A model generated the notes under the pieces. The model worked only from the letters and a program-made list of their open reading frames with translations. It did no database searches and was not told the origin of the DNA. This document shows, piece after piece, positions 39,988 through 48,126 of a stretch of DNA of 64,000 nt (positions within the stretch are counted from its first letter, which is position 1; each line of letters starts with the position of its first letter). Where the stretch lies: contig NZ_CAMFHB010000028.1 in NCBI RefSeq assembly GCF_945952055.1, positions 1 through 64,000 on the forward strand. The letters run 5' to 3'. The position numbers and the translations under genes are program-made. The stretch is from an uncultured Alsobacter sp. (GTDB lineage Bacteria > Pseudomonadota > Alphaproteobacteria > Rhizobiales > Beijerinckiaceae).

Positions 39988-41150
39988 CCGCCGCCACGGA
40001 GCTCCCGCTTGCCGGGATCAAGATCGTCGACTTCACCCAGGTGATGATGGGCCCCGTCGCCACGCAGATGCTGGCCGACTTCGGCGCCGACGTGATCAAG
40101 GTCGAGCGCCCGCCGACGGGTGACTTGTCGCGCACCTCCTTCCCCAACGACCCGGCCGGGCTCACCGGCCCGGTGTTCTGCTCGCTCAACCGCAATAAGC
40201 GTTCCATCGTGCTCGACCTGCGCAAGCAGGAGGCCAAGGACGCGGTGCTGCGGCTCATCGAGAGCGCCGACGTGGTGGTGAACAACTTCCGCGCCGGGGT
40301 GATGGAGCGCATGGGCTTCGGCTGGGAGGACCTGCGCAAGGTGAATCCGCGCCTCATCTACGCGGTGGGCACCGGCTACGGCCTCGTCGGCCCCTATGCC
40401 CACAAGGGCGGGCAGGACGTGCTGGCGCAGGCCATGTCCGGCGTGATGGCGAGGAAGTCCAACGAGGACGATCCGCTGTCGATCTACTCGACGACCTTCG
40501 CCGACTATTCGGCCGGCATGCACCTCGTCCAGGGCGTGCTGCTGGCCCTGCTGCAGCGGCACAAGACCGGGCGTGGGCAGCGCATCAGCGTGTCGCTGCT
40601 CGACTCGATGCTGGCGGCCCAGACCCAGGAAGCGGCCGCGGCGATGATGCGCGGCAAGGAAGTGAACTGGGGCGCCATGCCGCTCACCGGCGTGTTCCGC
40701 ACCACGGACGGCGCACTCGTGATGGTCGGCGCCTTCAAGGCCCACCCGCTGAAGGACATCGGCACGGCGCTGGGCCTGCCCACCGTGCACGAGGACCCGC
40801 GCTTCCAGGGCCATGCCCTGCAGGTGGAGAACAAGCGGGCGCTGCAGGCGATCTTCCGCGAGCGCTTCGCCACCAACACCACGGCCCACTGGCTGGCGAA
40901 GCTCGAGGAGCAGGACCTGCTCTGCGCGCCCGTGCGCACGCTCACCGAGGCGCTCGCCGACGAGCAGACGCGCATCAACGGCATGATCCTGGAGACGCGC
41001 AACAGCATCGAAACGGTGCGCGTGGTGGGCTCGCCCGTGCACATGGACGACGCCCCCGTCACCATCCGCATCCCGCCGGCCGAACTCGGCGCGCATACGG
41101 ACGCCGTGCTGGCCGAGATCGGGCTGGCGCCGGCCGAGAAGGTCGCCTGA
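39984..41150 (+). CDS. Class III CoA-transferase (CaiB/BaiF family)
   Basis: 388 aa with a GTG start overlapping the FAD gene stop. LAGIKIVDFTQVMMGPVATQ and MLADFGADVIKVERPPTGD open the family fold; FCSLNRNKRSIVLDLRKQE and HKTGRGQRISVSLLDSMLAA follow. Asp174 in TTFADYSAGMH aligns with the catalytic aspartate of formyl-CoA transferase (GDSNTGMH), so it should form the acyl-enzyme anhydride. It activates a carboxylic acid as the CoA thioester, feeding the crotonase directly downstream (TGATG). Confidence 0.92.
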   Translation: MTAATELPLAGIKIVDFTQVMMGPVATQMLADFGADVIKVERPPTGDLSRTSFPNDPAGLTGPVFCSLNRNKRSIVLDLRKQEAKDAVLRLIESADVVVNNFRAGVMERMGFGWEDLRKVNPRLIYAVGTGYGLVGPYAHKGGQDVLAQAMSGVMARKSNEDDPLSIYSTTFADYSAGMHLVQGVLLALLQRHKTGRGQRISVSLLDSMLAAQTQEAAAAMMRGKEVNWGAMPLTGVFRTTDGALVMVGAFKAHPLKDIGTALGLPTVHEDPRFQGHALQVENKRALQAIFRERFATNTTAHWLAKLEEQDLLCAPVRTLTEALADEQTRINGMILETRNSIETVRVVGSPVHMDDAPVTIRIPPAELGAHTDAVLAEIGLAPAEKVA

Positions 41151-41926
41151 TGCCGATCCATTTCACCGTCGCCGACCACGTCGCGCGGGTCACGATCGAC
41201 CGGCCCGAGGTGCTCAACGCCATCGACGCGGCGAGCGAGAAGGAGCTCCAGGACATCTGGGCCCGGATCGAGGCCGACCGCTCGGTGCGCGCCGTGGTGC
41301 TCACGGGAACTGGCGACCGGGCCTTCTGCGCCGGCGCCGACATGAAGGGCGGCAGCGGTGCGTCGGGCCTGCAGTACTGGGCCATGCCGCGGCCCGGCGG
41401 CTTCGGCGGCATCGCGCTGCGCGAGACGCTGGACGTCCCCGTCATCGCCCGGGTCAACGGCCACGCCATGGGCGGCGGCTTCGAGATGGTGCTGGGTTGC
41501 GACATCGTGGTCGCGGCCGAGGAGGCGGGGTTCGCCCTCCCGGAGGCGCGGGTGGGCCGCATGCCGCTCGACGGCGGCATGGTGCTGCTGCAGCGGCAGA
41601 TCCCGTTCCGGCAGGCCATGGGCGTGATGCTGACCGGGCGCCGCATCCCGGCGGCCGAAGGCTACCGGATGGGCTTCGTCAACGAGGTCGTGCCGCGGGC
41701 CGATCTCGACGCCGCGGTCGAGCGCTGGCTTGCGGACATTCTCGCCTGCGCGCCGCTCTCAATCCGGGCCATCAAGCAGGTCGTTCGTCGGACCGCCCAG
41801 TTGTCGGCCGCCGAGGCCCAGGCGCAGAAGCTTCCGGCGCTCGTCGAGGCTTTGAATTCCGAGGACTCGCAGGAGGGCGTCAAGGCGTTCGTCGAGAAGC
41901 GCAAGCCGGTCTGGCGAGGGCGCTAG
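41150..41926 (+). CDS. Enoyl-CoA hydratase/isomerase family (crotonase, CaiD-like)
   Basis: 258 aa. VTIDRPEVLNAIDAASEKEL, the oxyanion-hole segment FCAGADMKGG, NGHAMGGGFEMVLGCDIVVA and FALPEARVGRMPLDGGM show both glutamates (GGGFE and LPE) that hydratases need. Coupled to the CoA-transferase by TGATG. It probably hydrates or dehydrates the CoA ester made there; a carnitinyl-CoA dehydratase-like role is possible but not shown. Confidence 0.9.
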   Translation: MPIHFTVADHVARVTIDRPEVLNAIDAASEKELQDIWARIEADRSVRAVVLTGTGDRAFCAGADMKGGSGASGLQYWAMPRPGGFGGIALRETLDVPVIARVNGHAMGGGFEMVLGCDIVVAAEEAGFALPEARVGRMPLDGGMVLLQRQIPFRQAMGVMLTGRRIPAAEGYRMGFVNEVVPRADLDAAVERWLADILACAPLSIRAIKQVVRRTAQLSAAEAQAQKLPALVEALNSEDSQEGVKAFVEKRKPVWRGR

Positions 41927-41976
41927 CGCATGCTGCGAAAAAGTGGGAACCGGTTTTTCGAACCAAGTATGCGCAC
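41923..41976. repeat. Short Rhizobiales-type palindromic element
   Basis: GCTAGCGCATGCTGCGAAAA-AGTGGGAACCGGTTTTTCGA-ACCAAGTATGCGC is an imperfect hairpin whose core GAAAAAGTGGGAACCGGTTT is, in my experience, scattered through many Hyphomicrobiales genomes. It begins at the crotonase stop codon and may stabilise the 3' end of that mRNA. Confidence 0.7.
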
Positions 41977-42032
41977 ACGAAAGAACTCAGCCTGCGCTGA
42001 GCTTCGCCAGACGCACAGGGCAGGCTGAACCC

Positions 42033-42371
42033 ATGCCGTTCGTCATCACGGATGCCTGCATCGACGTGAAGGACAAGGCCTGCGTGGCCGCCTGCCCGGT
42101 CGACTGCATCTACGAGGGCGGGCGCACGCTCTACATCCAGCCGGAGGAGTGCATCGACTGCGGGCTGTGCGAGACCGTCTGCCCGGTCGATGCCATCCGG
42201 GCCGACGACGAGCTGCCCCCTGAGCTGTCTCAGTGGCTGGCCGTGAACGTCGAGTTCTTCGGGCCGGAGGTCACCGGCTGGGGCCGGCCCGGCGGGGCCG
42301 ACAAGCGCTACACGACCGACAAGGACCATCCGGTCGTCGCGGCCTGGCCGGCCCGCGATCCCGCAGCCTGA
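42033..42371 (+). CDS. fdxA: Seven-iron ferredoxin, FdxA-like
   Basis: 112 aa. The N-terminal half has the 3Fe-4S plus 4Fe-4S cysteine pattern of bacterial FdxA (ACIDVKDKACVAACPVDCIY, then EECIDCGLCETVCPVDAIRA). The C-terminal half (QWLAVNVEFFGPEVTGWGRP) is the usual extension. It is 57 bases after the palindromic element and could serve as electron acceptor for the FAD oxidoreductase of the operon, although FdxA genes also occur alone. Confidence 0.93.
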   Translation: MPFVITDACIDVKDKACVAACPVDCIYEGGRTLYIQPEECIDCGLCETVCPVDAIRADDELPPELSQWLAVNVEFFGPEVTGWGRPGGADKRYTTDKDHPVVAAWPARDPAA

Positions 42372-42375
42372 CCCC

Positions 42376-43284
42376 GTGCACGCGGCCGCCCTGTCCTACT
42401 TCCGCGAGGTCGCGCGATCCGGCTCGATCCGTCGCGCCTCCGGCGTGCTGAATGTCGCGGCGAGCGCGCTCAACCGGCAGATCCTGAAGCTCGAGGACGA
42501 GCTCGGCACGCCGCTCTTCGACCGGCTGCCCGGCGGCATGCGCCTGACGGTGGCGGGCGAAATGCTGCTCGCCCACGTCAACGACACCCTGCACGAGTTC
42601 GACCGCATCCGCGCGGCCATCGACGACCTGAAGGAGGCGCGCTCCGGACATGTGGGGATCGCCGCGCTCGACTCGCTGCTGGTCGACTTCCTGCCCCGCG
42701 CGCTGGACCGCTTCCGGGTCGATTTCCCGGCGGTGAACTACACCGTCACCGCCCACCAGCCGGCCGACATCCCGCGCATGGTGAGCGACGGAGACGCCGA
42801 CTTCGCCTTCACCTTCGTGCCCCCGCAGCCGGCGGCGGGCGTGCGCTTCCTCGCCGAGGTCAGCGCTCCGATCGGCGTCATCATGCGCGCCGACCATCCG
42901 CTGGCCTCCCGCCTCGCGCTCTCCTTCGAGGACGTCGCGCGCTTCCCCATCTTCACCCAGCCGGGTCCCCTGCCCCGCGCCGCCGATGCCGACCCCGAGT
43001 TCGCCGCCTTCCGCGCCTCGATCCGGCCGCGGCTGGAGTCCAACTCCATCCAGATGCTGAAGCTCTGCGTCATGCTCAACATGGGCATCGCCTTCTTCAC
43101 GCGGCTCGGCTTCCTGCACGACATCGAGACCGGCGAACTCGCCTGGCGCCCCTTCGTGTCGCCCGGCATCAACAAGCTGCGCATCGGCCTGCTGGTGCCC
43201 GCGACCCGGGCGCTCAGCCCGCCGGCCCAGCAGCTGGCGCGGCGGTTGGCCGACGACCTGAACCGGTTCGCGGCGACGGTGTGA
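42376..43284 (+). CDS. LysR-type transcriptional regulator
   Basis: 302 aa, GTG start four bases after the ferredoxin stop. The N-terminal winged helix (ALSYFREVARSGSIRRASGV; LNRQILKLEDELGTPLFDRL) is followed by the effector domain (GHVGIAALDSLLVDFLPRAL). It is co-directional with the transporter/CoA operon and most likely senses the imported acid or a CoA intermediate; regulators of this type are more often divergent. Confidence 0.92.
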   Translation: MHAAALSYFREVARSGSIRRASGVLNVAASALNRQILKLEDELGTPLFDRLPGGMRLTVAGEMLLAHVNDTLHEFDRIRAAIDDLKEARSGHVGIAALDSLLVDFLPRALDRFRVDFPAVNYTVTAHQPADIPRMVSDGDADFAFTFVPPQPAAGVRFLAEVSAPIGVIMRADHPLASRLALSFEDVARFPIFTQPGPLPRAADADPEFAAFRASIRPRLESNSIQMLKLCVMLNMGIAFFTRLGFLHDIETGELAWRPFVSPGINKLRIGLLVPATRALSPPAQQLARRLADDLNRFAATV

Positions 43285-43317
43285 GCACCCAAGTCTTGGG
43301 GAGGACCAGCACACATC

Positions 43318-43418
43318 TCTCTGCCGTCCTGGCCGGGCTCGGCCCGGCCATCCACGACTTTGGAGCGGTTGAGAGCTCTAGTCGTGGGTGCCCGGGCCAA
43401 GCCCGGGCATGACGCGCG
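43318..43418. repeat. Palindromic intergenic repeat family A, copy 4
   Basis: CCGTCCTGGCCGGGCTCGGC-CCGGCCATCCACGACTTTGG, centre, then TAGTCGTGGGTGCCCGGGCC-AAGCCCGGGCATGACGCG. Located between the convergent LysR and selO genes. Confidence 0.88.
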
Positions 43419-43476
43419 GAGGGATTGCCACCTTGAGAACGGTGGCAATCCTGCGTGCATCGACCGCTGGAACCGC

Positions 43477-44955
43477 TCAAGTCCCGCAGAACGTGCGGTA
43501 GACGCGCTGGTCGGCCGGGGGCGGTTCCTCGTATTGGGCAAAGGCAGGGCGGTCGTCGTAGGGGCGCGTCACGGCCTCCAGCATCTCCTCGAAGGGGGCG
43601 TAGTCCTGGCGCTCCACGGCGGCCTCGATCATGGCCTCGACCCGGTGGTTGCGAGGAATGATCGCCGGGCTCGCCGCGCGCATCGCCTCGCGGCGGGCGG
43701 AGGCATCGCCGCCCTCGGCGGCGAGCCGGGCGCGCCAGGTCGTGGCCCATGCATCGAAGGCGGTGGGGTCGATAAAGAGACCGCGCACCGGGCCGTCGTG
43801 CTCCGGCCCCAGCGCCGCATCGCAGAGCTTGCGGAAGACCAGCGTCAGGTCGGCGGTGTTGGCCGTCATGCGGTCGAGCAGGTCCTGGGCCAGCGCCAGG
43901 TCATCCTCGCGCGCCTCCACCAAGCCGAGCTTTCGGCGCAGGACGGCGACATAGGCGTCGTTGAACTGGCCGGCGAAGCCCGCCAGCACGGCCTTGGCGA
44001 TCTCGACCGCCTCGTCCTCGTTGTCGGAGAACAGCGGCAGCAGGCACTCGGCGAGGCGGGCGAGGTTCCACTGCGCGATCGCCGGCTGGTTGGCGTAGGC
44101 GTAGCGGCCGAACTGGTCGATGGAGCTGAACACGGTCTTGGGGTCGTACGCGTCCATGAAGGCGCAGGGGCCGTAGTCGATGGTCTCGCCGGCGACCGAC
44201 ATGTTGTCGGTGTTCATGACTCCGTGGATGAAGCCGATGCCGAGCCACTGCGCCACGAGCGCCGCCTGGCGGGCGATGACGCCCTCCAGGAGAGCGATGG
44301 CGGGGTTGGCGGCGCCCCGCAGGGCGGGGTAGTGGCGCTCCAGCACGTGGTCGACGAGCAGGCGGGTGCTGTCGGTGTCCCCGCGCGCGGCAAAGAACTG
44401 GAACGTGCCGACGCGGATGTGGCTCGAGGCCACGCGTGTCAATACGGCGCCCGGCAGCGCCGTCTCACGATAGACCGGCTCGCCGGTCGAGACCGCCGCG
44501 AGCGCCCGCGTGGTGGGGACGCCCAGTGCCGCCATGGCCTCGCTGACGAGGTACTCGCGCAGCACCGGGCCCATCGCGGCGCGCCCGTCGCCGCGGCGGG
44601 AGAACGGGGTGGGGCCGCTGCCCTTGAGCTGGATGTCGCGCCGGTTGCCGTCCCTGTCGACGACCTCGCCCAGCAGGATCGCCCGGCCGTCGCCGAGCTG
44701 CGGCACGAACTGGCCGAACTGGTGGCCCGCATAGGCCATGGCCAGCGGCTCGGCGCCCTGCGCGATGCGCAGGCCCGCCAGCACCTCGACGCCCTCCGGC
44801 GTCGCCAGGGCGGAAGGATCGATGCCCAGCGTGCGGGCGAGCCCCTCGTTCACCTTGATGAGCTGGGGCATGGCCACGGGCGTGGGCAGGACGCGCCGGT
44901 AGAACGCTTCCGGCAACCGGGCATAGCTGTTGTCGAAGGGCACGTGCACGGTCAT
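43477..44955 (-). CDS. selO: SelO/YdiU pseudokinase-fold protein AMPylator
   Basis: 492 aa. SelO transfers AMP from ATP to protein hydroxyls and helps redox stress responses. The start at 44955 gives [20 protein letters not shown], the family N-terminus. [40 protein letters not shown] and [20 protein letters not shown] (metal and nucleotide residues) are intact. The C-terminus is RTFCGT, with Cys where selenocysteine occurs in eukaryotic SelO. Single gene, divergent from the luciferase-like gene. Confidence 0.96.
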   Translation of the reverse strand: MTVHVPFDNSYARLPEAFYRRVLPTPVAMPQLIKVNEGLARTLGIDPSALATPEGVEVLAGLRIAQGAEPLAMAYAGHQFGQFVPQLGDGRAILLGEVVDRDGNRRDIQLKGSGPTPFSRRGDGRAAMGPVLREYLVSEAMAALGVPTTRALAAVSTGEPVYRETALPGAVLTRVASSHIRVGTFQFFAARGDTDSTRLLVDHVLERHYPALRGAANPAIALLEGVIARQAALVAQWLGIGFIHGVMNTDNMSVAGETIDYGPCAFMDAYDPKTVFSSIDQFGRYAYANQPAIAQWNLARLAECLLPLFSDNEDEAVEIAKAVLAGFAGQFNDAYVAVLRRKLGLVEAREDDLALAQDLLDRMTANTADLTLVFRKLCDAALGPEHDGPVRGLFIDPTAFDAWATTWRARLAAEGGDASARREAMRAASPAIIPRNHRVEAMIEAAVERQDYAPFEEMLEAVTRPYDDRPAFAQYEEPPPADQRVYRTFCGT

Positions 44956-45116
44956 CGGGGGCTCCAGTCCGCGCGGGGGCAGACCCCGCATCTGGCGGTT
45001 CGAACGGCCCGCGTCAAGCGCGGGCGTGCCGTCCTGCAAGGACGGGCATGCAGCCGTGAGGAGGACGAAACGGCCGTTTGCTGCTATTCGCCTTGGCCAG
45101 CTTCGGAGTCACCGCG

Positions 45117-46175
45117 ATGGAATTCGGCATCTACACCTTCGGCGAGACGACGGTCGATCCGCTGACCGGCGTGCGCGTCACACCCGGCCAGCGCCTGCGC
45201 GAGCTCATCGACGAGATCGCCTTCGCCGACGACCTCGGGCTCGACGTCTTCGGCGTCGGCGAGCACCACCGGCCGGACTACGCCGTCTCCGCGCCGCCCG
45301 TCGTGCTGGCCGCCGCCGCCGAACGGACGAAACGCATCAGGCTCACCAGCGCGGTGACGGTGCTGAGCTCCGAGGACCCGGTCCGCACCTTCCAGCAGTT
45401 CGCCACGCTGGACCTGCTGTCTGGTGGGCGCGCCGAGATCATGGCCGGCCGCGGATCCTTCATCGAATCCTTCCCGCTGTTCGGGCAGCGCCTCGACGAC
45501 TACGACACGCTGTTCACGGAGAACCTCGAGCTGCTGCTGCGGCTTCGCCAGAGCGAGCGGGTGACGTGGGAGGGCGGGCACCGCGCCGCCATCGACGACC
45601 GCGGCGTCTATCCGAGACCCGAGCGGGAGATCCCGCTGTGGATCGCGGTCGGCGGCACGCCGCAGTCGGTCGTGCGGGCCGGCGTGCTCGGCCTGCCGCT
45701 GGCGCTCGCCATCATCGGCGGCGAACCGGCGCGCTACGCGCCGCTGATCGATCTCTACCGCGAGGCCGGCCAGCGGGGCGGGCAGCCGGCGGAGGTGCTG
45801 AAGGTGGGCATCAACGCGCACGGCTTCATCGCCGACACCTCGCAGGAGGCCGCCGACATCTTCTGGCCGCCCTACCAGGACACGATGAGCCGCATCGGGC
45901 GCGAACGCGGCTGGCCGCCGCTGACGCGGGGCCAGTACGAGGCCGGCATGTCGCCGCGCGGCCATCTGCTGGTCGGCAGCCCGCAGCAGGTGATCGACAA
46001 GATCCTGGCCCACCACGAGCATTTCCGGCACGACCGGTTCCTGATGCAGATGAGCCTGGGGCCGCTGCCCCGCAAGGCGCACCTGCGCTCGATGGAGTTG
46101 CTCGCGACCGTGGTCGCTCCGGCGGTGAACAAGGCGCTGGGCGCGTCGGCCGCCGTGCAGGCTCCGGCCGCGTGA
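45117..46175 (+). CDS. Luciferase-like oxidoreductase (2I7G-type)
   Basis: 352-aa TIM-barrel flavoprotein. The start at 45117 has CGGAG eight bases upstream. [58 protein letters not shown] and [20 protein letters not shown] match the group typified by Agrobacterium structure 2I7G. Substrate unknown. It overlaps the YaiI-family gene by GTGA, but the two functions are not evidently related. Confidence 0.9.
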   Translation: MEFGIYTFGETTVDPLTGVRVTPGQRLRELIDEIAFADDLGLDVFGVGEHHRPDYAVSAPPVVLAAAAERTKRIRLTSAVTVLSSEDPVRTFQQFATLDLLSGGRAEIMAGRGSFIESFPLFGQRLDDYDTLFTENLELLLRLRQSERVTWEGGHRAAIDDRGVYPRPEREIPLWIAVGGTPQSVVRAGVLGLPLALAIIGGEPARYAPLIDLYREAGQRGGQPAEVLKVGINAHGFIADTSQEAADIFWPPYQDTMSRIGRERGWPPLTRGQYEAGMSPRGHLLVGSPQQVIDKILAHHEHFRHDRFLMQMSLGPLPRKAHLRSMELLATVVAPAVNKALGASAAVQAPAA

Positions 46176-46669
46176 GCGCCGGGTTCCCCGAGATCGTCGT
46201 TGCCGAAGGCATCGTCGTCTTCGTCGATGCCGATGCCTGTCCGGTGAAGAACGAGGTCTACAAGGTCGCGGCCCGCTACGGGCTCGTGACCTATGTGGTC
46301 GCCAATGCCTGGATGCAGTTGCCGCAGGATCCCGCCATCGTGCGGGTCATGGTGCCGGCGGGACCCGACGTGGCGGATGATTGGATCGCCGCCAACGCCC
46401 GGCCGGGCACGGTCGTCGTCACCGCGGACGTGCCGCTGGCCGACCGTTGCGTGAAGGCCGGGGCGAGCGTGCTGGCGCCCAACGGCCGCGCTTTCACGGA
46501 AGATGCCATCGGCATGGCGCTCGCGACGCGCAACCTGATGACGGACCTCCGGTCGGCGGGAGCCCAGACCTCCGGCCCCCCACCCTTCTCGCCCCGCGAC
46601 CGCTCGGCTTTCCTGTCGGCGCTCGACGTGGCGGTCCAGCGCATCAGGCGGGCTTCGCCGCCGCGATGA
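46172..46669 (+). CDS. YaiI/YqxD family protein (UPF0178, DUF188)
   Basis: 165 aa with a GTG start in the upstream stop (GTGA). [20 protein letters not shown] is the family signature and resembles a PIN-like nuclease active site; [20 protein letters not shown] and [20 protein letters not shown] follow. Function not established in the family. Its last 26 bases overlap, tail to tail, a small minus-strand gene. Confidence 0.92.
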   Translation: MSAGFPEIVVAEGIVVFVDADACPVKNEVYKVAARYGLVTYVVANAWMQLPQDPAIVRVMVPAGPDVADDWIAANARPGTVVVTADVPLADRCVKAGASVLAPNGRAFTEDAIGMALATRNLMTDLRSAGAQTSGPPPFSPRDRSAFLSALDVAVQRIRRASPPR

Positions 46670-46826
46670 CCGCCACGGGCGGCGGCGGCGCGAGCTCGTC
46701 GTCGGCGCGGGCTGCGGCGACGCAGAAGACGAAGCCCAGCAGCAGCATGGCGCCGATCAAGGCGTCGCCGATGAAGCGGTCCAGGCGCTCGAGGCCATTG
46801 GCGGCGTGGGTGCGGTTCTGTCTCAT
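46644..46826 (-). CDS. Small single-pass membrane protein (60 aa)
   Basis: Begins at 46826 after [29 protein letters not shown] is followed by one membrane helix ([20 protein letters not shown]) and an acidic/proline-rich tail (DDELAPPPP). It overlaps the 3' end of the YaiI-family gene by 26 bases on the opposite strand and is divergent from the WYL regulator. No family recognised. Confidence 0.55.
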   Translation of the reverse strand: MRQNRTHAANGLERLDRFIGDALIGAMLLLGFVFCVAAARADDELAPPPPVAVIAAAKPA

Positions 46827-46870
46827 CGGTCCCTCCACAAGCGGTGTGAGGATGGTCTAAGGTTGCGGGG

Positions 46871-46885
46871 TGTCAGATCCTGTCA
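46871..46885 (+). promoter_or_regulatory. Direct repeat upstream of the WYL regulator
   Basis: TGTCA-GATCC-TGTCA: two identical pentamers one helical turn apart, 23 bases before the ATG of the WYL gene and 45 bases upstream of the divergent small gene. A plausible autoregulatory site; inferred from position only. Confidence 0.35.
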
Positions 46886-46907
46886 TGCCCGTACCGATAC
46901 AGCCCGC

Positions 46908-47903
46908 ATGTCCTTCGCCAAGGCCGACCAGCTCCTCGAACTCGCCACCATGATCCGGGCCCGTCGGGCCGGCATCACGCTGGCCGACTGCGAGGAGCGC
47001 TTCGGCTGCTCGCGTCGAACTGCACAACGCATGATGCGCAACGTCGAGCTCCGGTTCCCGGACATCGACACTTTTTTTGACGAAGAGGGCTGTAAACGCT
47101 GGACAATGCGCAGCGGACCTCTTCGTGAGCTGCTGTCGCTGGCCGCCGACGAACTCGCGGCCCTCGATCTCGCCGTGGCCCAACTCGACCGCGACGGTCA
47201 GTTGCGGGAGGCCCGGCTGCTGGGGCGCCTGCGGGAGAAGATGCTGGCCCTCGTGCCGTCGGCGAAAGCGAGCCGGCTCGAAACGGACCATGACGCGCTG
47301 CTCGAGGCCCAGGGCTTCGCCGCTCGCCCCGGCCCCCGCCCGCGCGTCGACGAGGCCGTCGCCCAGGCCGTCGCGGAGGCCATCAAGGCCTGCCTCGTCG
47401 TCGAGATCGACTACCAGTCGCGCAGCGACGCAAAGCCCCGGCGGCGCGCGGTCATGCCGCTCGGACTGCTGACGGGAGCGCGCCGGTACCTCGTGGCGCG
47501 GCCGGAGGACACGCCCGAGGGGACCGTGCGGACCTACAGGCTCGATGCCGTGTCGAACGCGATCCTCACCGAACGGCCCTTCGCCCGGCCCGAGGACTTC
47601 GATCTCCAGGCCTTCGCCAACCGCGCCTTCGGCCTTTACCAGAGCGAAACCGAGTACGGCGAAGTCGTCTGGCGCTTCGCGCCTCGCGCCGCGGCCCAGG
47701 CGCGCGGCTATCTGTTCCACCCCGACCAGACGACGCAGGACGAGCCCGACGGCTCCCTCACGGTGCGCTTCTTCGCCTCCGGCCACCTGGAGATGGCCTG
47801 GCACCTCTATGCCTGGGGGGACGCGGTGGAGGTGGTGAAGCCCAAGGCCTTGCGGAAACTGGTCGAGGGGTATCGCCGCAGCGACTTCGGGGTGCTGCCT
47901 TGA
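46908..47903 (+). CDS. WYL-domain transcriptional regulator (YafY-like)
   Basis: 331 aa. Residues ~1-60 form a DeoR-like winged helix (ADCEERFGCSRRTAQRMMRN). The WYL domain begins near 165: VVEIDYQSRSDAKPRRRAVM and PLGLLTGARRYLVARPEDTP, with TYRLDAVSNAILTERPF; a WCX-like C-terminal domain follows. WYL regulators sense ligands or single-stranded nucleic acid. The ATG at 46908 is the only start giving a standard N-terminus. Divergent from the small membrane protein gene. Confidence 0.9.
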   Translation: MSFAKADQLLELATMIRARRAGITLADCEERFGCSRRTAQRMMRNVELRFPDIDTFFDEEGCKRWTMRSGPLRELLSLAADELAALDLAVAQLDRDGQLREARLLGRLREKMLALVPSAKASRLETDHDALLEAQGFAARPGPRPRVDEAVAQAVAEAIKACLVVEIDYQSRSDAKPRRRAVMPLGLLTGARRYLVARPEDTPEGTVRTYRLDAVSNAILTERPFARPEDFDLQAFANRAFGLYQSETEYGEVVWRFAPRAAAQARGYLFHPDQTTQDEPDGSLTVRFFASGHLEMAWHLYAWGDAVEVVKPKALRKLVEGYRRSDFGVLP

Positions 47904-47939
47904 GGCCATTCGCGATCGCGTGTCGCATGCGACCAACTC

Positions 47940-48040
47940 TCAACCGTCCTGCCCGGGCTTGGCCCGGGCATCCACGACTTTGCCGGGGCCGTCCTGAAGT
48001 CGTGGATGGCCGGGCCAAGCCCGGCCAGGACGCGGAGAGC
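47940..48040. repeat. Palindromic intergenic repeat family A, copy 5
   Basis: CCGTCCTGCCCGGGCTTGGC-CCGGGCATCCACGACTTTGC, centre, then GAAGTCGTGGATGGCCGGGC-CAAGCCCGGCCAGGACGCG. The CCCGGGC and GGCCGGGC arms are exchanged relative to the other copies. It lies between the convergent WYL and YhaN genes. Confidence 0.88.
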
Positions 48041-48126
48041 GAGGAGCAAGCTGGACCAGCAATTCGTATCACCCGAGCTGAACCGGACGCGACCCGGTCT
48101 TTCGAAACGGCGCGTCACCGTGCCGC

